A program made the translations under genes and the position numbers. DNA of 64,000 bases from Bacteroidota bacterium (lineage in GTDB: Bacteria; Bacteroidota; Bacteroidia; Bacteroidales; VadinHA17), in assembly GCA_016718875.1 (NCBI GenBank), contig JADKBL010000009.1:1-64000 (forward strand). Reading direction: 5' to 3'. Shown piece after piece: positions 36,829 through 46,105 of this stretch; position 1 is the first letter of the stretch, and each line of letters opens with the position of its first letter. The notes below the pieces were generated by a model, which saw only the letters and a list, made by a program, of their open reading frames with translations, made no database searches and had not been told where the DNA came from.

Positions 36829-38241
36829 TTTAATTTCCATTTACCCCTTCTGAAAACAAGCCAGGCAATTAATGTCATCAGTGATTCTGCAACTACTATT
36901 GAAATAAATACGCCGTTTTCCCGCATATCTGCCTTAAATGCGAGCACCCAGGCAAGAGGAATCTCAACCATCCAGAATGCAAAAACATTTATCTTCAGAG
37001 GAGTTGTGGTATCTCCTGCCCCATTGAATGAATTTACAAGAACCATACCCAGGCCGTATGCTATGAATCCCAGACTAATGATTCTCAATCCTTCAACACC
37101 TGAATCAAAAACAGCCTTGTCCTCGATGAAGAAACCGATGAACGGCTGAGGAAAAAGGACAAGTATTGTCCCGATAACACCAAGCAATATCATATTAACC
37201 CATCCGGTTACCCACACTGATCTCTCCGCTCTTTCTGGTTTTTTAGCTCCGAGATTCTGTCCAACCAGAGTAGATGCAGCATTGCTTGATTCCCCATGAA
37301 GGCAGAATTGTAAAACCTATTATCCTAATTGCGATTGTATAGCCAGCAACCACTTCGCTCCCGAAGCTTGATATAATTCTGACAAGTGCGACCCAGCTTG
37401 TTGTACTGATAAGGTTTTGTCCTATTGATCCGAATGAAAGTCTGAGAAGTTTCAGTATAACACTGAAATCAATTGAGAGGTGCTTTAATGAAAGCTGTAT
37501 TCTTTTCTTTCCGAAGAAGAGAAGATAAAATTGTACCAATACTGCTGTTCCCCTTCCTATTGTAGTGGCAGTTGCTGCACCTGCAACTCCCGTCTCAGGG
37601 AATGGGCTAATACCGAATATAAGGCATGGATCAAGAATAATATTTATAATGTTTCCAATCCATAATACCTTCATTGCAACTGCAGCATCACCGGCACTCC
37701 TGAAAATCGCATTGATAATGAAAAGCAACATGATTACAATGTTTCCGCTGATCATTATACGAGTATACCCCGACATTTTCTCCACAATCTGTGATGAAGC
37801 ACCCATGACACCGAGGAGCTTTTCGGACAGAAAGAATCCCGGAATTCCTATAATAAGAGAAACAAAAATTCCGGTTATTATAGCCTGAAAAGCAGCCTTT
37901 GAAGCTGCATCAGGGTTCTTTTCACCTATCCTTCTTGAGACCAGAGAAGTTGTTGCAGTGCCCAGCCCAAGCGAAATTGCGTAGATGATTGTCAGCACCG
38001 ATTCTGTTAGTCCGACAGTTGCGACAGCATCAGCTCCGAGGCGTGAAACAAAGAAGATATCAGCAATTACAAATATCGACTCCATTATCATTTCAAGAAC
38101 TGCAGGTATAGCGAGCAACAAGATGGCACGGCTTATCCTGCCTTCTGTAAAATCCTGTTCAGTACCTGAAACCGCTTCAGCTACATCCCTGAAAAATGAT
38201 CTTATATATGTAGTTTTTTTCACAATAATCTGAGCTTGCAA
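36819..38241 (-). pseudogene. MATE-family efflux transporter, frameshifted
   Basis: The reconstructed protein has about 473 residues and 12 helices and should export cationic drugs or metabolites using a Na+ or H+ gradient. The N-terminal half has LLLAIPAVLEMIMESIFVIA and DIFFVSRLGADAVATVGLTE. The frame breaks near 37286. Taking out one base changes GIKQCC to GISNAASTLVGQNLGAKK, the usual MATE sequence at this place, and joins the second half. The shift is one extra T in TT, so it may be a sequencing error. Confidence 0.85.
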
Positions 38242-38635
38242 ATATAGCTATAACTATTATCTGTAATAATCAATGCCAAATTCCTTTTTTTTTGTTCTTA
38301 GATATTTAAAAATGATTTATGAAACTGATTATTTTTTCATATTTGAACAATAAAAAATGAGTCGAAAAAAAATGCTGAAAATTCTTATGTATACAACATA
38401 TTAATGAAACAAAAATATTATGATTTAAACGACTGATCTATAATTACATACATCATGTAAGCCATATTGATTAAAAACGTGTTGTTAATAAAATGCAAAT
38501 TGTGTTAATATTTATGACAGTCGAATGATACAATGTATGTATAGATTATTTATTTTCGTCCAATAAATTATAAAAACCTATATTAATTTAACAAAACAAA
38601 TTTTAAAGAAAAGGTGAAATTGCTCATCTGCAATT
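38242..38635. other. intergenic region upstream of kamA
   Basis: These 394 very AT-rich bases lie between the divergent MATE and kamA genes. One inverted repeat, TTACAT at 38444-38449 and ATGTAA at 38455-38460, could be an operator. A hairpin ATTGC(TCATCT)GCAAT lies just before the kamA ATG. No open frame or RNA gene was found. The AGGTGA near 38609 is too far from the ATG to act as its ribosome-binding site. Confidence 0.45.
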
Positions 38636-39877
38636 ATGAACGCTAACAATAATGAGGCTACGACACTCCGTGAAGAGAGTCGCCTCGTGGGTTGCTCTTC
38701 AGATGAAGAGCCTGGCGCGGAAACCACGATTTTTTCGCAAAACGAAATCCCAATTCAGTTAGTTAGCAACCGAAGCGCCGACTTCAGACAACGGTTCTTC
38801 CCCCTAACAACTATCGATTCCTGGAATGATTGGAAATGGCAACTCAGAAATGCTTTCACCAGCATTGATGATCTAAAGAAAATCATGAAACTCTCCGAGA
38901 AGGAAGTCATGGCCATTAATAATCTGAAAGGTCGTCTTCCGCTACGGATAACTCCCTATTTCGCCTCACTGATTTACAATACGAAGTTCTCAGATCCGAT
39001 GAGACGTAATGTGATTCCTGTTGTTGAGGAGTTACTGACTCATACAACAGAGCAGTCAGATCCGCTTCATGAAAAATCATTCTCTCCCGTGAAGGGAATC
39101 GTTCATCGTTATCCCGACAGGGTTCTGTTTACAGTAACCCAGGTCTGTTCAAACTATTGCAGGTATTGTACAAGATCGCATTCTGTTGGAAAGCTCGATA
39201 AACTTGGAAGACAGGATTTTGAGAAGGCATTTGCCTACATTTCTGCACACAAAGAAGTTAGAGATGTTCTCATAAGTGGTGGTGATCCACTAACCCTTAG
39301 TGATGAGATTCTCGATTATATTTTGTCAAATATCAGGAAGATAGAACATGTAGAAATTATCAGAATAGGAACAAGAATTCCTGTTGTTCTTCCTCAAAGA
39401 ATCACAGATAATCTGGTAAGCATTTTAAGAAAATACCATCCGCTTTTTATCAGTCTGCATTTTTCTCATCCGGCAGAAATAACTGATGAATGTGCAAAAG
39501 CCTGTATAAAGCTTGCCGATGGTGGTTTTCCGCTTGGAAGTCAGACTGTTCTTCTTAAGGGCATCAATGATAATGTTCCGGTGATGAAAGACCTGATGCA
39601 TAAGTTGCTCAAGATCAGAGTCAGACCATATTATCTCTATCAGTGCGACCTTATTCCGGGTTCAGGTCATTTCAGGACAACAGTCAAGAAAGGCCTTGAA
39701 ATAATAAAAGGACTAAGAGGTTACACAAGTGGTTATGCGGTTCCTACATTTGTAGTAGATGCTCCCGGCGGCGGAGGTAAAATTCCTTTGCTCCCAAACT
39801 ATGTGGTTGAGCATAACGATGAAAAAATAGTAATGCGTAACTACAAAGGGGTATTATGTGAATATCCTGAAAAATAA
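38636..39877 (+). CDS. KamA-family radical SAM aminomutase
   Basis: This 413-residue protein is related to lysine 2,3-aminomutase, which makes beta-lysine using SAM, a 4Fe-4S cluster and PLP. The SAM-cluster motif is CSNYCRYC near residue 171. Nearby are VRDVLISGGDPLTLSD and the PLP-region sequences IRIGTRIPVVLPQR and FVVDAPGGGGKIPL. The conserved start of the family domain is WNDWKWQLRN near residue 63. The first ~45 residues are an unusual, GC-richer extension that folds into hairpins at the RNA level, so the true start may be later (GTG at 38687 is one option). Two ATP-grasp ligases and a GNAT follow with short gaps. The substrate may be lysine, but glutamate-type relatives exist. Confidence 0.88.
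   Translation: MNANNNEATTLREESRLVGCSSDEEPGAETTIFSQNEIPIQLVSNRSADFRQRFFPLTTIDSWNDWKWQLRNAFTSIDDLKKIMKLSEKEVMAINNLKGRLPLRITPYFASLIYNTKFSDPMRRNVIPVVEELLTHTTEQSDPLHEKSFSPVKGIVHRYPDRVLFTVTQVCSNYCRYCTRSHSVGKLDKLGRQDFEKAFAYISAHKEVRDVLISGGDPLTLSDEILDYILSNIRKIEHVEIIRIGTRIPVVLPQRITDNLVSILRKYHPLFISLHFSHPAEITDECAKACIKLADGGFPLGSQTVLLKGINDNVPVMKDLMHKLLKIRVRPYYLYQCDLIPGSGHFRTTVKKGLEIIKGLRGYTSGYAVPTFVVDAPGGGGKIPLLPNYVVEHNDEKIVMRNYKGVLCEYPEK
38654..38738 (+). promoter_or_regulatory. three consecutive hairpins in the kamA 5' region
   Basis: Three stems follow one another. The first pairs GAGG..CGAC (38654-38664) with GTCGCCTC (38679-38686), with an inner CTC/GAG. The second is GCTCTTC (38694-38700) with GAAGAGC (38705-38711) and an AGAT loop. 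The third is GCGGAAA (38717-38723) with TTTTCGC (38732-38738), with one G-U pair. The stretch is GC-richer than its surroundings. It could be an RNA control element overlapping or preceding the coding start. It fits no riboswitch class that I recognise, and chance pairing remains possible. Confidence 0.35.
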
Positions 39878-39886
39878 TAGCTTTTG

Positions 39887-40858
39887 ATGAAAATTGGATT
39901 GACCTTTGATCTGCGGTCATGGTACCTTGACCGTGGATATTCTATGGATGAAACTGCAGAATTTGACAAGCAGGAAACCGTTGATGCTCTTGATAATTCA
40001 CTAAAAATCATGGGGCATGAAACTGAACAGATTGGCAATGCATTTCAGCTGATCGAAGCCCTTGCTGCAGGAAAAAAATGGGATTTGGTGTTTAATATTG
40101 CGGAAGGTTTGTATGGAGACGGGAGGGAATCTGTTGTTCCTGCAATTCTTGACCAATACAGAATTCCATATGTATTCAGTGGCCCTGTAATTATGGGCAT
40201 CTCTCTGAATAAACACCTGGCAAAGCTTGTAGTTGCTGAAGCTGGAGTTCCCGTTAGTCCAGGTTTTCTGGTTTCCGATATTGCTGATCTTGCAAAAATG
40301 AAGCTTGTTTATCCGCTATTCGTCAAACCGGTATCTGAAGGAACAGGAAAAGGTATCACGGATAAGAGTCTGGTTAAGAATATTTCTGAACTAAAGGAAA
40401 TGGTTGAATGGATCCTTAAAGAATTTAATCAGCCAGCACTTGTTGAAGAGTATCTTCCGGGAAGGGAATTTACAGTTGGGATTATTGGTCATGGTGATGA
40501 AACAGTTGCTATAGGAGGAATGGAAGTGATAACGGCTGATAATCTCCCCTACTCTGTTTATGTTAAGGAGAATTATCATGATTATTGCAAGTATCAACCG
40601 CTTTCGGCCGATATAGCCGAAGAATGTAAATCAGTTGCAGTTAGTGCCTGGAAAGCACTTGATGCCGTTGATGGCGGAAGAGTTGATGTAAAGGCAGACA
40701 GAAACGGAAGAATCTGCTTTATTGAAGCTAATCCTCTTGCCGGATTGAATCCAATTCATTCCGATCTGCCAATTCTGGCCAGAATGTACAATATTGATTA
40801 CCAGAAATTACTTGAGATGATAATGGCCTCTGCCATAAAGAGAATAAAGGTTGACTAA
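39887..40858 (+). CDS. ATP-grasp ligase, D-Ala-D-Ala ligase-like (first)
   Basis: The start chosen is the ATG at 39887, one codon after a TTG in the same frame, giving 323 residues. It has the ATP-grasp elements FVKPVSEGTGKGI, LVEEYLPGREFTVGI and the Mg-binding CFIEANPLAGLNP near the C-terminus. These enzymes join a carboxylate to an amine through an acylphosphate. It differs from a housekeeping Ddl in being paired with a second ligase and a KamA enzyme nine bases upstream. Probably it ligates the amino acid made by KamA or a partner amino acid. Confidence 0.85.
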   Translation: MKIGLTFDLRSWYLDRGYSMDETAEFDKQETVDALDNSLKIMGHETEQIGNAFQLIEALAAGKKWDLVFNIAEGLYGDGRESVVPAILDQYRIPYVFSGPVIMGISLNKHLAKLVVAEAGVPVSPGFLVSDIADLAKMKLVYPLFVKPVSEGTGKGITDKSLVKNISELKEMVEWILKEFNQPALVEEYLPGREFTVGIIGHGDETVAIGGMEVITADNLPYSVYVKENYHDYCKYQPLSADIAEECKSVAVSAWKALDAVDGGRVDVKADRNGRICFIEANPLAGLNPIHSDLPILARMYNIDYQKLLEMIMASAIKRIKVD

Positions 40859-40867
40859 TAAGATATT

Positions 40868-41833
40868 ATGAGGAAATGTTGCATTATTTATAATGAGCCT
40901 TTGCCCGGAGCTCTCGAAGATGAACTTGACGTAATCGATCAGGTAGTACACGTAGAGCAGGGAATGAGGGATCTGGGCATTGATGTTTACCGTAAAGGAA
41001 TTTCTGAAAAGTTCATGGATGAAATAAATGCACTTGTACTTGAGAAGCCTGATTTCGTTTACAATCTTGTTGAGTCAATAAACAATAAAGGTGAGCTGAA
41101 TTATTTCGTGCCTGCTTTGCTGAATTTAAACTGCATTCCATATGCGGGAAATTCACATGAGGCTATTTTTATGACAACAAGCAAGGTCCTTGCCAGTCAA
41201 ATGATGAAGCTTGCCGGAATTCCAAATCCTGCTTGTTATCTTCCATCACAGATGAAGCTTATGGAACCGGGTAAGAAATATATCCTTAAACCAATTTGGG
41301 AAGATGGATCACTCGGAATAACTGCCGATTCTGTTTTTGTTTGTAGTCCTGGTTATGAAGAGAAACTAAAAGGATTGAGCGATTCCCACTGGTTTATAGA
41401 GGAATTTATTGATGGACGCGAATTTAATATGAGTGTATTTTCAGGAAGTAACGGTCCTGAAGTTTTACCTCTTGCAGAAATTGTTTTTGTTGGTTATGAT
41501 GAATCCAGACCAAAGATAATTGACTATAAGGCAAAATGGGAATTCGATACTTTTGAATATGATAATACAGTTCGTGATTTTCCGGGTGACAAGCTCGACA
41601 GCGGGGTTGCAAAAAAACTGAGACAGGTTGCACTTGACTGCTGGAAACTTTTCGGACTCAGGGGGTATGCCAGGGTTGATGCGAGAGTAGACAGCAACAA
41701 TAATGTTTTTGTTATAGAGATAAATGCAAATCCTTGTATCCAGCCAAATGGAGGATTTATGGCTGCGACCCGCGCCGGAGGTTATAATTTTCCCGAAGTA
41801 TTGAAAAGAATCATAGACGATCTAAATACTTAA
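40868..41833 (+). CDS. ATP-grasp ligase, D-Ala-D-Ala ligase-like (second)
   Basis: This is a 321-residue paralogue-like ligase nine bases after the first. It shows FVYNLVESINNKGE, ILKPIWEDGSLGI, FIEEFIDGREFNMSV, and the metal site ARVDARVDSNNNVFVIEINA followed by NPCIQPNGGF. The two ligases are clearly diverged, so they likely add different substrates in order. The pair suggests a tri- or dipeptide-like product built on a beta-amino acid. Confidence 0.85.
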   Translation: MRKCCIIYNEPLPGALEDELDVIDQVVHVEQGMRDLGIDVYRKGISEKFMDEINALVLEKPDFVYNLVESINNKGELNYFVPALLNLNCIPYAGNSHEAIFMTTSKVLASQMMKLAGIPNPACYLPSQMKLMEPGKKYILKPIWEDGSLGITADSVFVCSPGYEEKLKGLSDSHWFIEEFIDGREFNMSVFSGSNGPEVLPLAEIVFVGYDESRPKIIDYKAKWEFDTFEYDNTVRDFPGDKLDSGVAKKLRQVALDCWKLFGLRGYARVDARVDSNNNVFVIEINANPCIQPNGGFMAATRAGGYNFPEVLKRIIDDLNT

Positions 41834-41836
41834 CCG

Positions 41837-42317
41837 ATGCAAACTATATCAAGAGGTATTACAGCAAAAGACAGGAAGGCAATAGAGGAGATCCTCAGGT
41901 CAACTGATTATTTTTATGAATTTGAGATAGAGACTGCTCTTGAAATTGCTGATGCAACAATTGCCAAAGGTGAAGAAAAAAGTGGCTACATCTGGATGAA
42001 AATAGTTGATGATGATGGCTTTATTGCGTTTGCCAACTATGCTAAGAATGATTTTTCAACTCATTCATGGGACCTTTTCTGGATAGCGGTACATCAGAAT
42101 TCCAGAAATAAAAAGCTTGGTTCCCTCCTTTTTAAAAGCAGTAGAAGATGACGTCAGAAAAGCCGGAGGAAAAATTCTATGGATAGAAACATCAGGCAGG
42201 CCCCTGTATGCATCCACAGAAGCATTTTATAAAAGAAATGGTTACACTCTTCAGGCTTCGCTTAAAGATTTTTATGCTGAAGGAGATCCTAAACAGATAT
42301 ACGCCAGAGTTCTGTAG
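41837..42317 (+). pseudogene. GNAT-family acetyltransferase, frameshifted
   Basis: The first part (to 42151) has ISRGITAKDRKAIEEILRST and the GNAT core strand GYIWMKIVDDDGFIAFANY, then WIAVHQNSRNKKLGS. The second part has AVEDDVRKAGGKILWIETSG and EAFYKRNGYTLQASLKDFY. The break lies in the T run at 42129-42133. Four T instead of five reads GSLLLKAVEDDVRKAG and gives one protein of about 159 residues. It starts three bases after the second ligase. It would acetylate an amine, for example on the operon's product, in analogy to the acetyl step in N-acetyl-beta-lysine synthesis by AblB, though it is not the same family member. Confidence 0.8.
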
Positions 42318-42355
42318 AATAATTTGTTTTTTGCGGTTCTAATACTAACAATCAA

Positions 42356-42724
42356 ATGAAAGGATTTAGTACAATTCTTTTACTTGTGTTGTCCAATTCC
42401 TTTATGACACTTGCATGGTACGGACACCTCAGGATGAAATCAATGAGCAGATTTGAGAACATGACTCTTATTTCTGTTATCTTGCTTAGCTGGGGAATTG
42501 CTTTTTTTGAATATATGCTCCAGGTACCTGCAAACAGAATCGGGTATTCAGGTACAGGTGGCCCCTTTTCTCTGGTGGAGCTTAAAGTAATACAAGAGGT
42601 AATATCAATTCTGATATTTACAGTTTTTACGCTGATCGTTTTTAAAAATGAGCGAATAACTACCAATCATCTTATTGGATTCGTTTTTCTAATTCTTGCT
42701 GTATATTTCATTTTCAAGAAATAG
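42356..42724 (+). CDS. DUF486 small membrane protein
   Basis: This 122-residue protein has four membrane helices: FSTILLLVLSNSFMTLAWY, LISVILLSWGIAFFEYML, VISILIFTVFTLIVF and HLIGFVFLILAVYFIF. The motif FEYMLQVPANRIGY is typical of DUF486, a small DMT-like family of unknown function. It is separated by 38 bases from the GNAT and followed by a strong terminator. Confidence 0.85.
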   Translation: MKGFSTILLLVLSNSFMTLAWYGHLRMKSMSRFENMTLISVILLSWGIAFFEYMLQVPANRIGYSGTGGPFSLVELKVIQEVISILIFTVFTLIVFKNERITTNHLIGFVFLILAVYFIFKK

Positions 42725-42866
42725 GGTTAAAAAACTGTCTAAACATTAGCATTTTATTTAAAATTAGTTTAAATTTGAAATCTCAGGAGCAATGATTCTT
42801 TAATTTTTAAAGTAGTTGCATGAGTAGGGTTTCATAAGTTTTAGGTATGTGGGTAAAATGGTTTGA

Positions 42867-42900
42867 GGGCTGACATTTAAATGTCAGCCCGTTTGTTTTT
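42867..42900 (+). terminator. strong palindromic terminator
   Basis: GGGCTGACATTT (42867-42878) is followed directly by its exact complement AAATGTCAGCCC (42879-42890), then GTTTGTTTTT. The stem-loop with T-rich tail ends the kamA-to-DUF486 transcription unit, about 140 bases after the last stop. The remainder of the 237-base gap to ung holds nothing else recognised. Confidence 0.85.
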
Positions 42901-42961
42901 ATTGAAATCAAATTTGCTTATTTTAGATGTATTACTCATCTGATTTTAAAAATTCAAAATA

Positions 42962-43627
42962 ATGGATGTTACAATTGAAGCAGAATGGAAATCTGTTCTG
43001 AAAGATGAGTTTAACAAGGATTACTTTGTTAAGCTTACAGAATTCGTGAGAGATGAATACAAAACTAATACAGTATATCCTCCTGCAGGGCTCATTTTTA
43101 ATGCATTTAACCTTTGTCCGTTTTCGGATGTAAGGACTGTAATAATTGGTCAGGATCCTTACCATGGCCTGGGTCAGGCCCACGGACTTTGTTTTTCGGT
43201 CAGGGATGGAGTGGATTACCCACCAAGTTTAAAAAATATCTTCAAGGAGATAGAGCTTGATCTTGGTTTAAACCGTCCATCCTCCGGGAATCTGGAGAGA
43301 TGGGCAAAACAGGGTGTACTTCTCCTGAATGCCACATTAACTGTACGAGCTCACCTGGCCGGATCTCATCAGAAAAAGGGATGGGAACAGTTTACTGATA
43401 CTGTTATATCGGTTATTAACAGGGAAAAAAGTAATATCGTGTTCCTGCTATGGGGAGCATATGCACAGAAGAAAGGGGAAAGTATAGACAGGGACAGGCA
43501 TCTTGTACTGGAATCCGTACATCCATCTCCCCTCTCAGCCTCAAGAGGTTTTTTCGGAAACAAACATTTCAGCAAATGCAATAATTATCTTGCTGAAAAA
43601 GGAATCAGAACAATTGACTGGAGATGA
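42962..43627 (+). CDS. ung: uracil-DNA glycosylase
   Basis: This 221-residue family 1 enzyme removes uracil from DNA as the first step of base excision repair. The water-activating motif GQDPYHGLGQAHGLCFSV is near residue 62. The DNA-intercalating loop HPSPLSASRGFFG and VLLLNATLTV are also present. Length fits the family (about 220-230). Confidence 0.95.
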   Translation: MDVTIEAEWKSVLKDEFNKDYFVKLTEFVRDEYKTNTVYPPAGLIFNAFNLCPFSDVRTVIIGQDPYHGLGQAHGLCFSVRDGVDYPPSLKNIFKEIELDLGLNRPSSGNLERWAKQGVLLLNATLTVRAHLAGSHQKKGWEQFTDTVISVINREKSNIVFLLWGAYAQKKGESIDRDRHLVLESVHPSPLSASRGFFGNKHFSKCNNYLAEKGIRTIDWR

Positions 43628-43634
43628 TCAGCAT

Positions 43635-44810
43635 CTATTTTAATTTATCAAGTGCTTTGGCTACAGTGTCTTGCAGAATTTCAAAATCTTCAAAACCAAC
43701 AGATAGCCTTATCATACCCGGTTCAGGGTATTTAGCACCCCAGACAGATTCCACCGGCATAAGTATTGTATGAGGATCACCAAGAGTTGGAATTAACTTT
43801 ATCTGTTCTGCAACCAGCGAAATAAACTTATCTCGCCTCCTGCCCTTTTCTGATTTGTTCTTCCCCGCCAGGTCGAAGGTAATCATCCCTCCATACCCTT
43901 TATTCCGGAACAGCTTTCGGGCTATTGAATGCGTTTCATGGCTGGCCATTCCCGGGTACCATACTTTATTAACAGCATGATGTGAATCAAGAATTTTGGA
44001 AAGTGCAGATGCATTTTCACACTGACGGATAAAACGCAGATGAAATGTTCTGATTTGGGTTTCAAGACGATATGCATCATCGGGAGATATCATATGTCCA
44101 ATAAATTTTCGATATTCAATAGCTGACCTCATAAGCTTATCATCATTTCCGCAAATAACCCCTGCTGAAATGTTGCCGTGTCCTGAAAGATATTTTGTTA
44201 CACTATGTATTACTATGTCAACTCCATCATTAAGAGGCTTATAAAGAAATGGAGTTGCAAATGTGTTGTCCAGAATGACTTTGCAGCCATGTTTCTTTGC
44301 TATTCTTACAATCGAAGGCACATCAGAAACTATCAGCATTGGATTGGAAACCGATTCTATATAGATCAGTTCGGGCTTCAGGGAGATAATAACCTTCTCA
44401 AGTTCTTTAAGATTGTATGTGCTGTCAACCGGCATGAAGTAATGAATATCAAGACCTCTCCTTTTTCGGAGAATTGATTCAACAAAAGAAATTGAGCCTC
44501 CGTATATTTCTGAGAAGAACAGCCATGGCCTGGTTTCAAGCCCTTTCTGAAAAATTGAAACAGCTGTATCTATAGCTGACATTCCTGACTGCGTAAGCAA
44601 TGCCCAGTTGCATCCTTCCAGTTTCATTATTTCTTCTTCAGCAGATACAACAGTCGGATTCCTGTATCTGGAATAGATATAGTTCTCAGGTTTGCGGTTA
44701 TGTTCCGTCTCCAGCCTGAATGCTTCTGCAGTAAGTTCCGCATTGAAAAGTTCGAATCCTGCGTCTCTGTATACAGGCATTCGCGAACTGTTAATCTCCT
44801 TTTGTTTCAT
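43635..44810 (-). CDS. trans-sulfuration-type PLP enzyme
   Basis: This 391-residue enzyme belongs to the Cys/Met metabolism PLP family (cystathionine gamma-synthase, beta- or gamma-lyase, methionine gamma-lyase). It shows YSRYRNPTV near residue 45, LLTQSGMSAIDTAVSIF, VILDNTFATPFL, and the PLP-lysine motif HSVTKYLSGHGN. The C-terminal SVGFEDFEIL is typical. The exact reaction cannot be set from sequence by eye. Its start overlaps the end of the iron-sulfur/anchor gene by 20 bases, so it is cotranslated with a molybdoenzyme, suggesting a link to organic sulfur. Confidence 0.88.
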   Translation of the reverse strand: MKQKEINSSRMPVYRDAGFELFNAELTAEAFRLETEHNRKPENYIYSRYRNPTVVSAEEEIMKLEGCNWALLTQSGMSAIDTAVSIFQKGLETRPWLFFSEIYGGSISFVESILRKRRGLDIHYFMPVDSTYNLKELEKVIISLKPELIYIESVSNPMLIVSDVPSIVRIAKKHGCKVILDNTFATPFLYKPLNDGVDIVIHSVTKYLSGHGNISAGVICGNDDKLMRSAIEYRKFIGHMISPDDAYRLETQIRTFHLRFIRQCENASALSKILDSHHAVNKVWYPGMASHETHSIARKLFRNKGYGGMITFDLAGKNKSEKGRRRDKFISLVAEQIKLIPTLGDPHTILMPVESVWGAKYPEPGMIRLSVGFEDFEILQDTVAKALDKLK

Positions 44811-46103
44811 TTTTTCTTTCAGCTATATGTTTATATATCAGATTATTTATTTTAGTTGGTTCAAAATCAAAATAGAATAGGATGCGATCGAATAATTCAC
44901 CTGTTAAAAGCAAAATAATTACAGTGATTTCAGGATATGATATCCCTGATATGATACTTGCTGCGGCTATCATCAGCATTGCCAGACGCACATGTCGGAG
45001 AATAGCTATATTTCGCTGATCATATCTGTACCTGTAAACAGATAATACTGTCTTAAGGATTGCAATAAACATGAAAGGCACAATTGCGTTTGAAAGGAAT
45101 GATATTATAAGAAGAGAAGAAATAAAGGTTTGTCCGCTGTGAAAATATGCAGTCATATTCCTCAGTGTAAAAATATAGACTGAATCAATTGCAAGTAATA
45201 AAACCAGGCCTGCAACAGATGCTGTAATTATCAGCCATGGGCTCATAAATTCTGCAGCTGCAAGTGTAAAAATCAGATAAAGGATGTATATAACTATCTC
45301 TCTGCTAAGAGGTGAGTTCCTCAGATTTGTAACTGCTCTCCATGTCCTGTTACATTTGCCAAGGTGAAAAAGTGAAAATATTCCAGGAAGAATGGTGAGC
45401 GTAATTAACAGGATTTTGTCCGGTAAATAGCTGTTTATTAGTGATGAAGCCGTTAGTGATACCGAGATCAGAGAAAAAAGCTAAACAGGATCAGGCTCCA
45501 CTCTGATATACCATTCTTTTTTCCTACCGGCTCCTGCTTCATTTCATTTCTGAAAAGAGAAGCAGGAACAATTCTGAGAGGAATGGTATTTGAACTGCCA
45601 ATAAAACGTAATGCAGGCGACAATTCATATCCTGGAAACCAATCAGGTGCTTCCTGCTGATTAAATTCTACAACATCGGTGAAACTCAGTGCCCCTGTTG
45701 GACAACCGGAAGTACATGCTGGTTCGAAACCTTCTTCAAGTCTGGAATAACAAAAATGACATTTTCCGATTACTCTTTTATCCGGATCATATTTTGGAGC
45801 ATCGAATGGGCAATTCCATGTGCAGTATTTACAGCCTATGCATTTAGTCTCATCCAAAATCACCGCATCGGATAAAGGATCAAATCTGTAGGCTGAAGCC
45901 GGACATCCCGTCATGCAGACAGGAATTTCACAATGGTTGCAGGCAATTGAAAGGTTTGTAAGAGGAACTGAAACAGACAATTCATGATTATATGTTAATA
46001 CATTCCTTACTTTGACAGTGAAGCTGTTCTCCAGTGAACATGCAGCACTGCAGGCTTTGCAATTAACACACAATGACTGTTCAAAGACAAATCCTCTTTT
46101 CAT
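44791..46103 (-). pseudogene. DmsB-DmsC-like fusion, frameshifted
   Basis: The N-terminal half (residues ~1-200) is a ferredoxin of the DmsB type, with CVNCKACSAAC, CNHCEIPVCMTGCP, CIGCKYCTWNCP and CHFCYSRLEE with CTSGCP, for four 4Fe-4S clusters. It continues into a DmsC-type anchor: WSLILFSFF, then FHLGKCNRTWRAVTNLRNSP, then MSPWLIITASVAGLVLLL, about eight helices. The frame breaks in the A run at 45474-45479. One added base joins both parts in one frame without an intergenic start, so the two subunits are fused. It passes electrons between menaquinol and the molybdoenzyme gene two bases upstream. Confidence 0.8.
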
Positions 46104-46105
46104 AT

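Noticed and set aside
39887..41833. housekeeping D-alanine-D-alanine ligases for cell wall synthesis
   Set aside because: Two diverged copies directly after KamA and before a GNAT point to a separate pathway rather than peptidoglycan.
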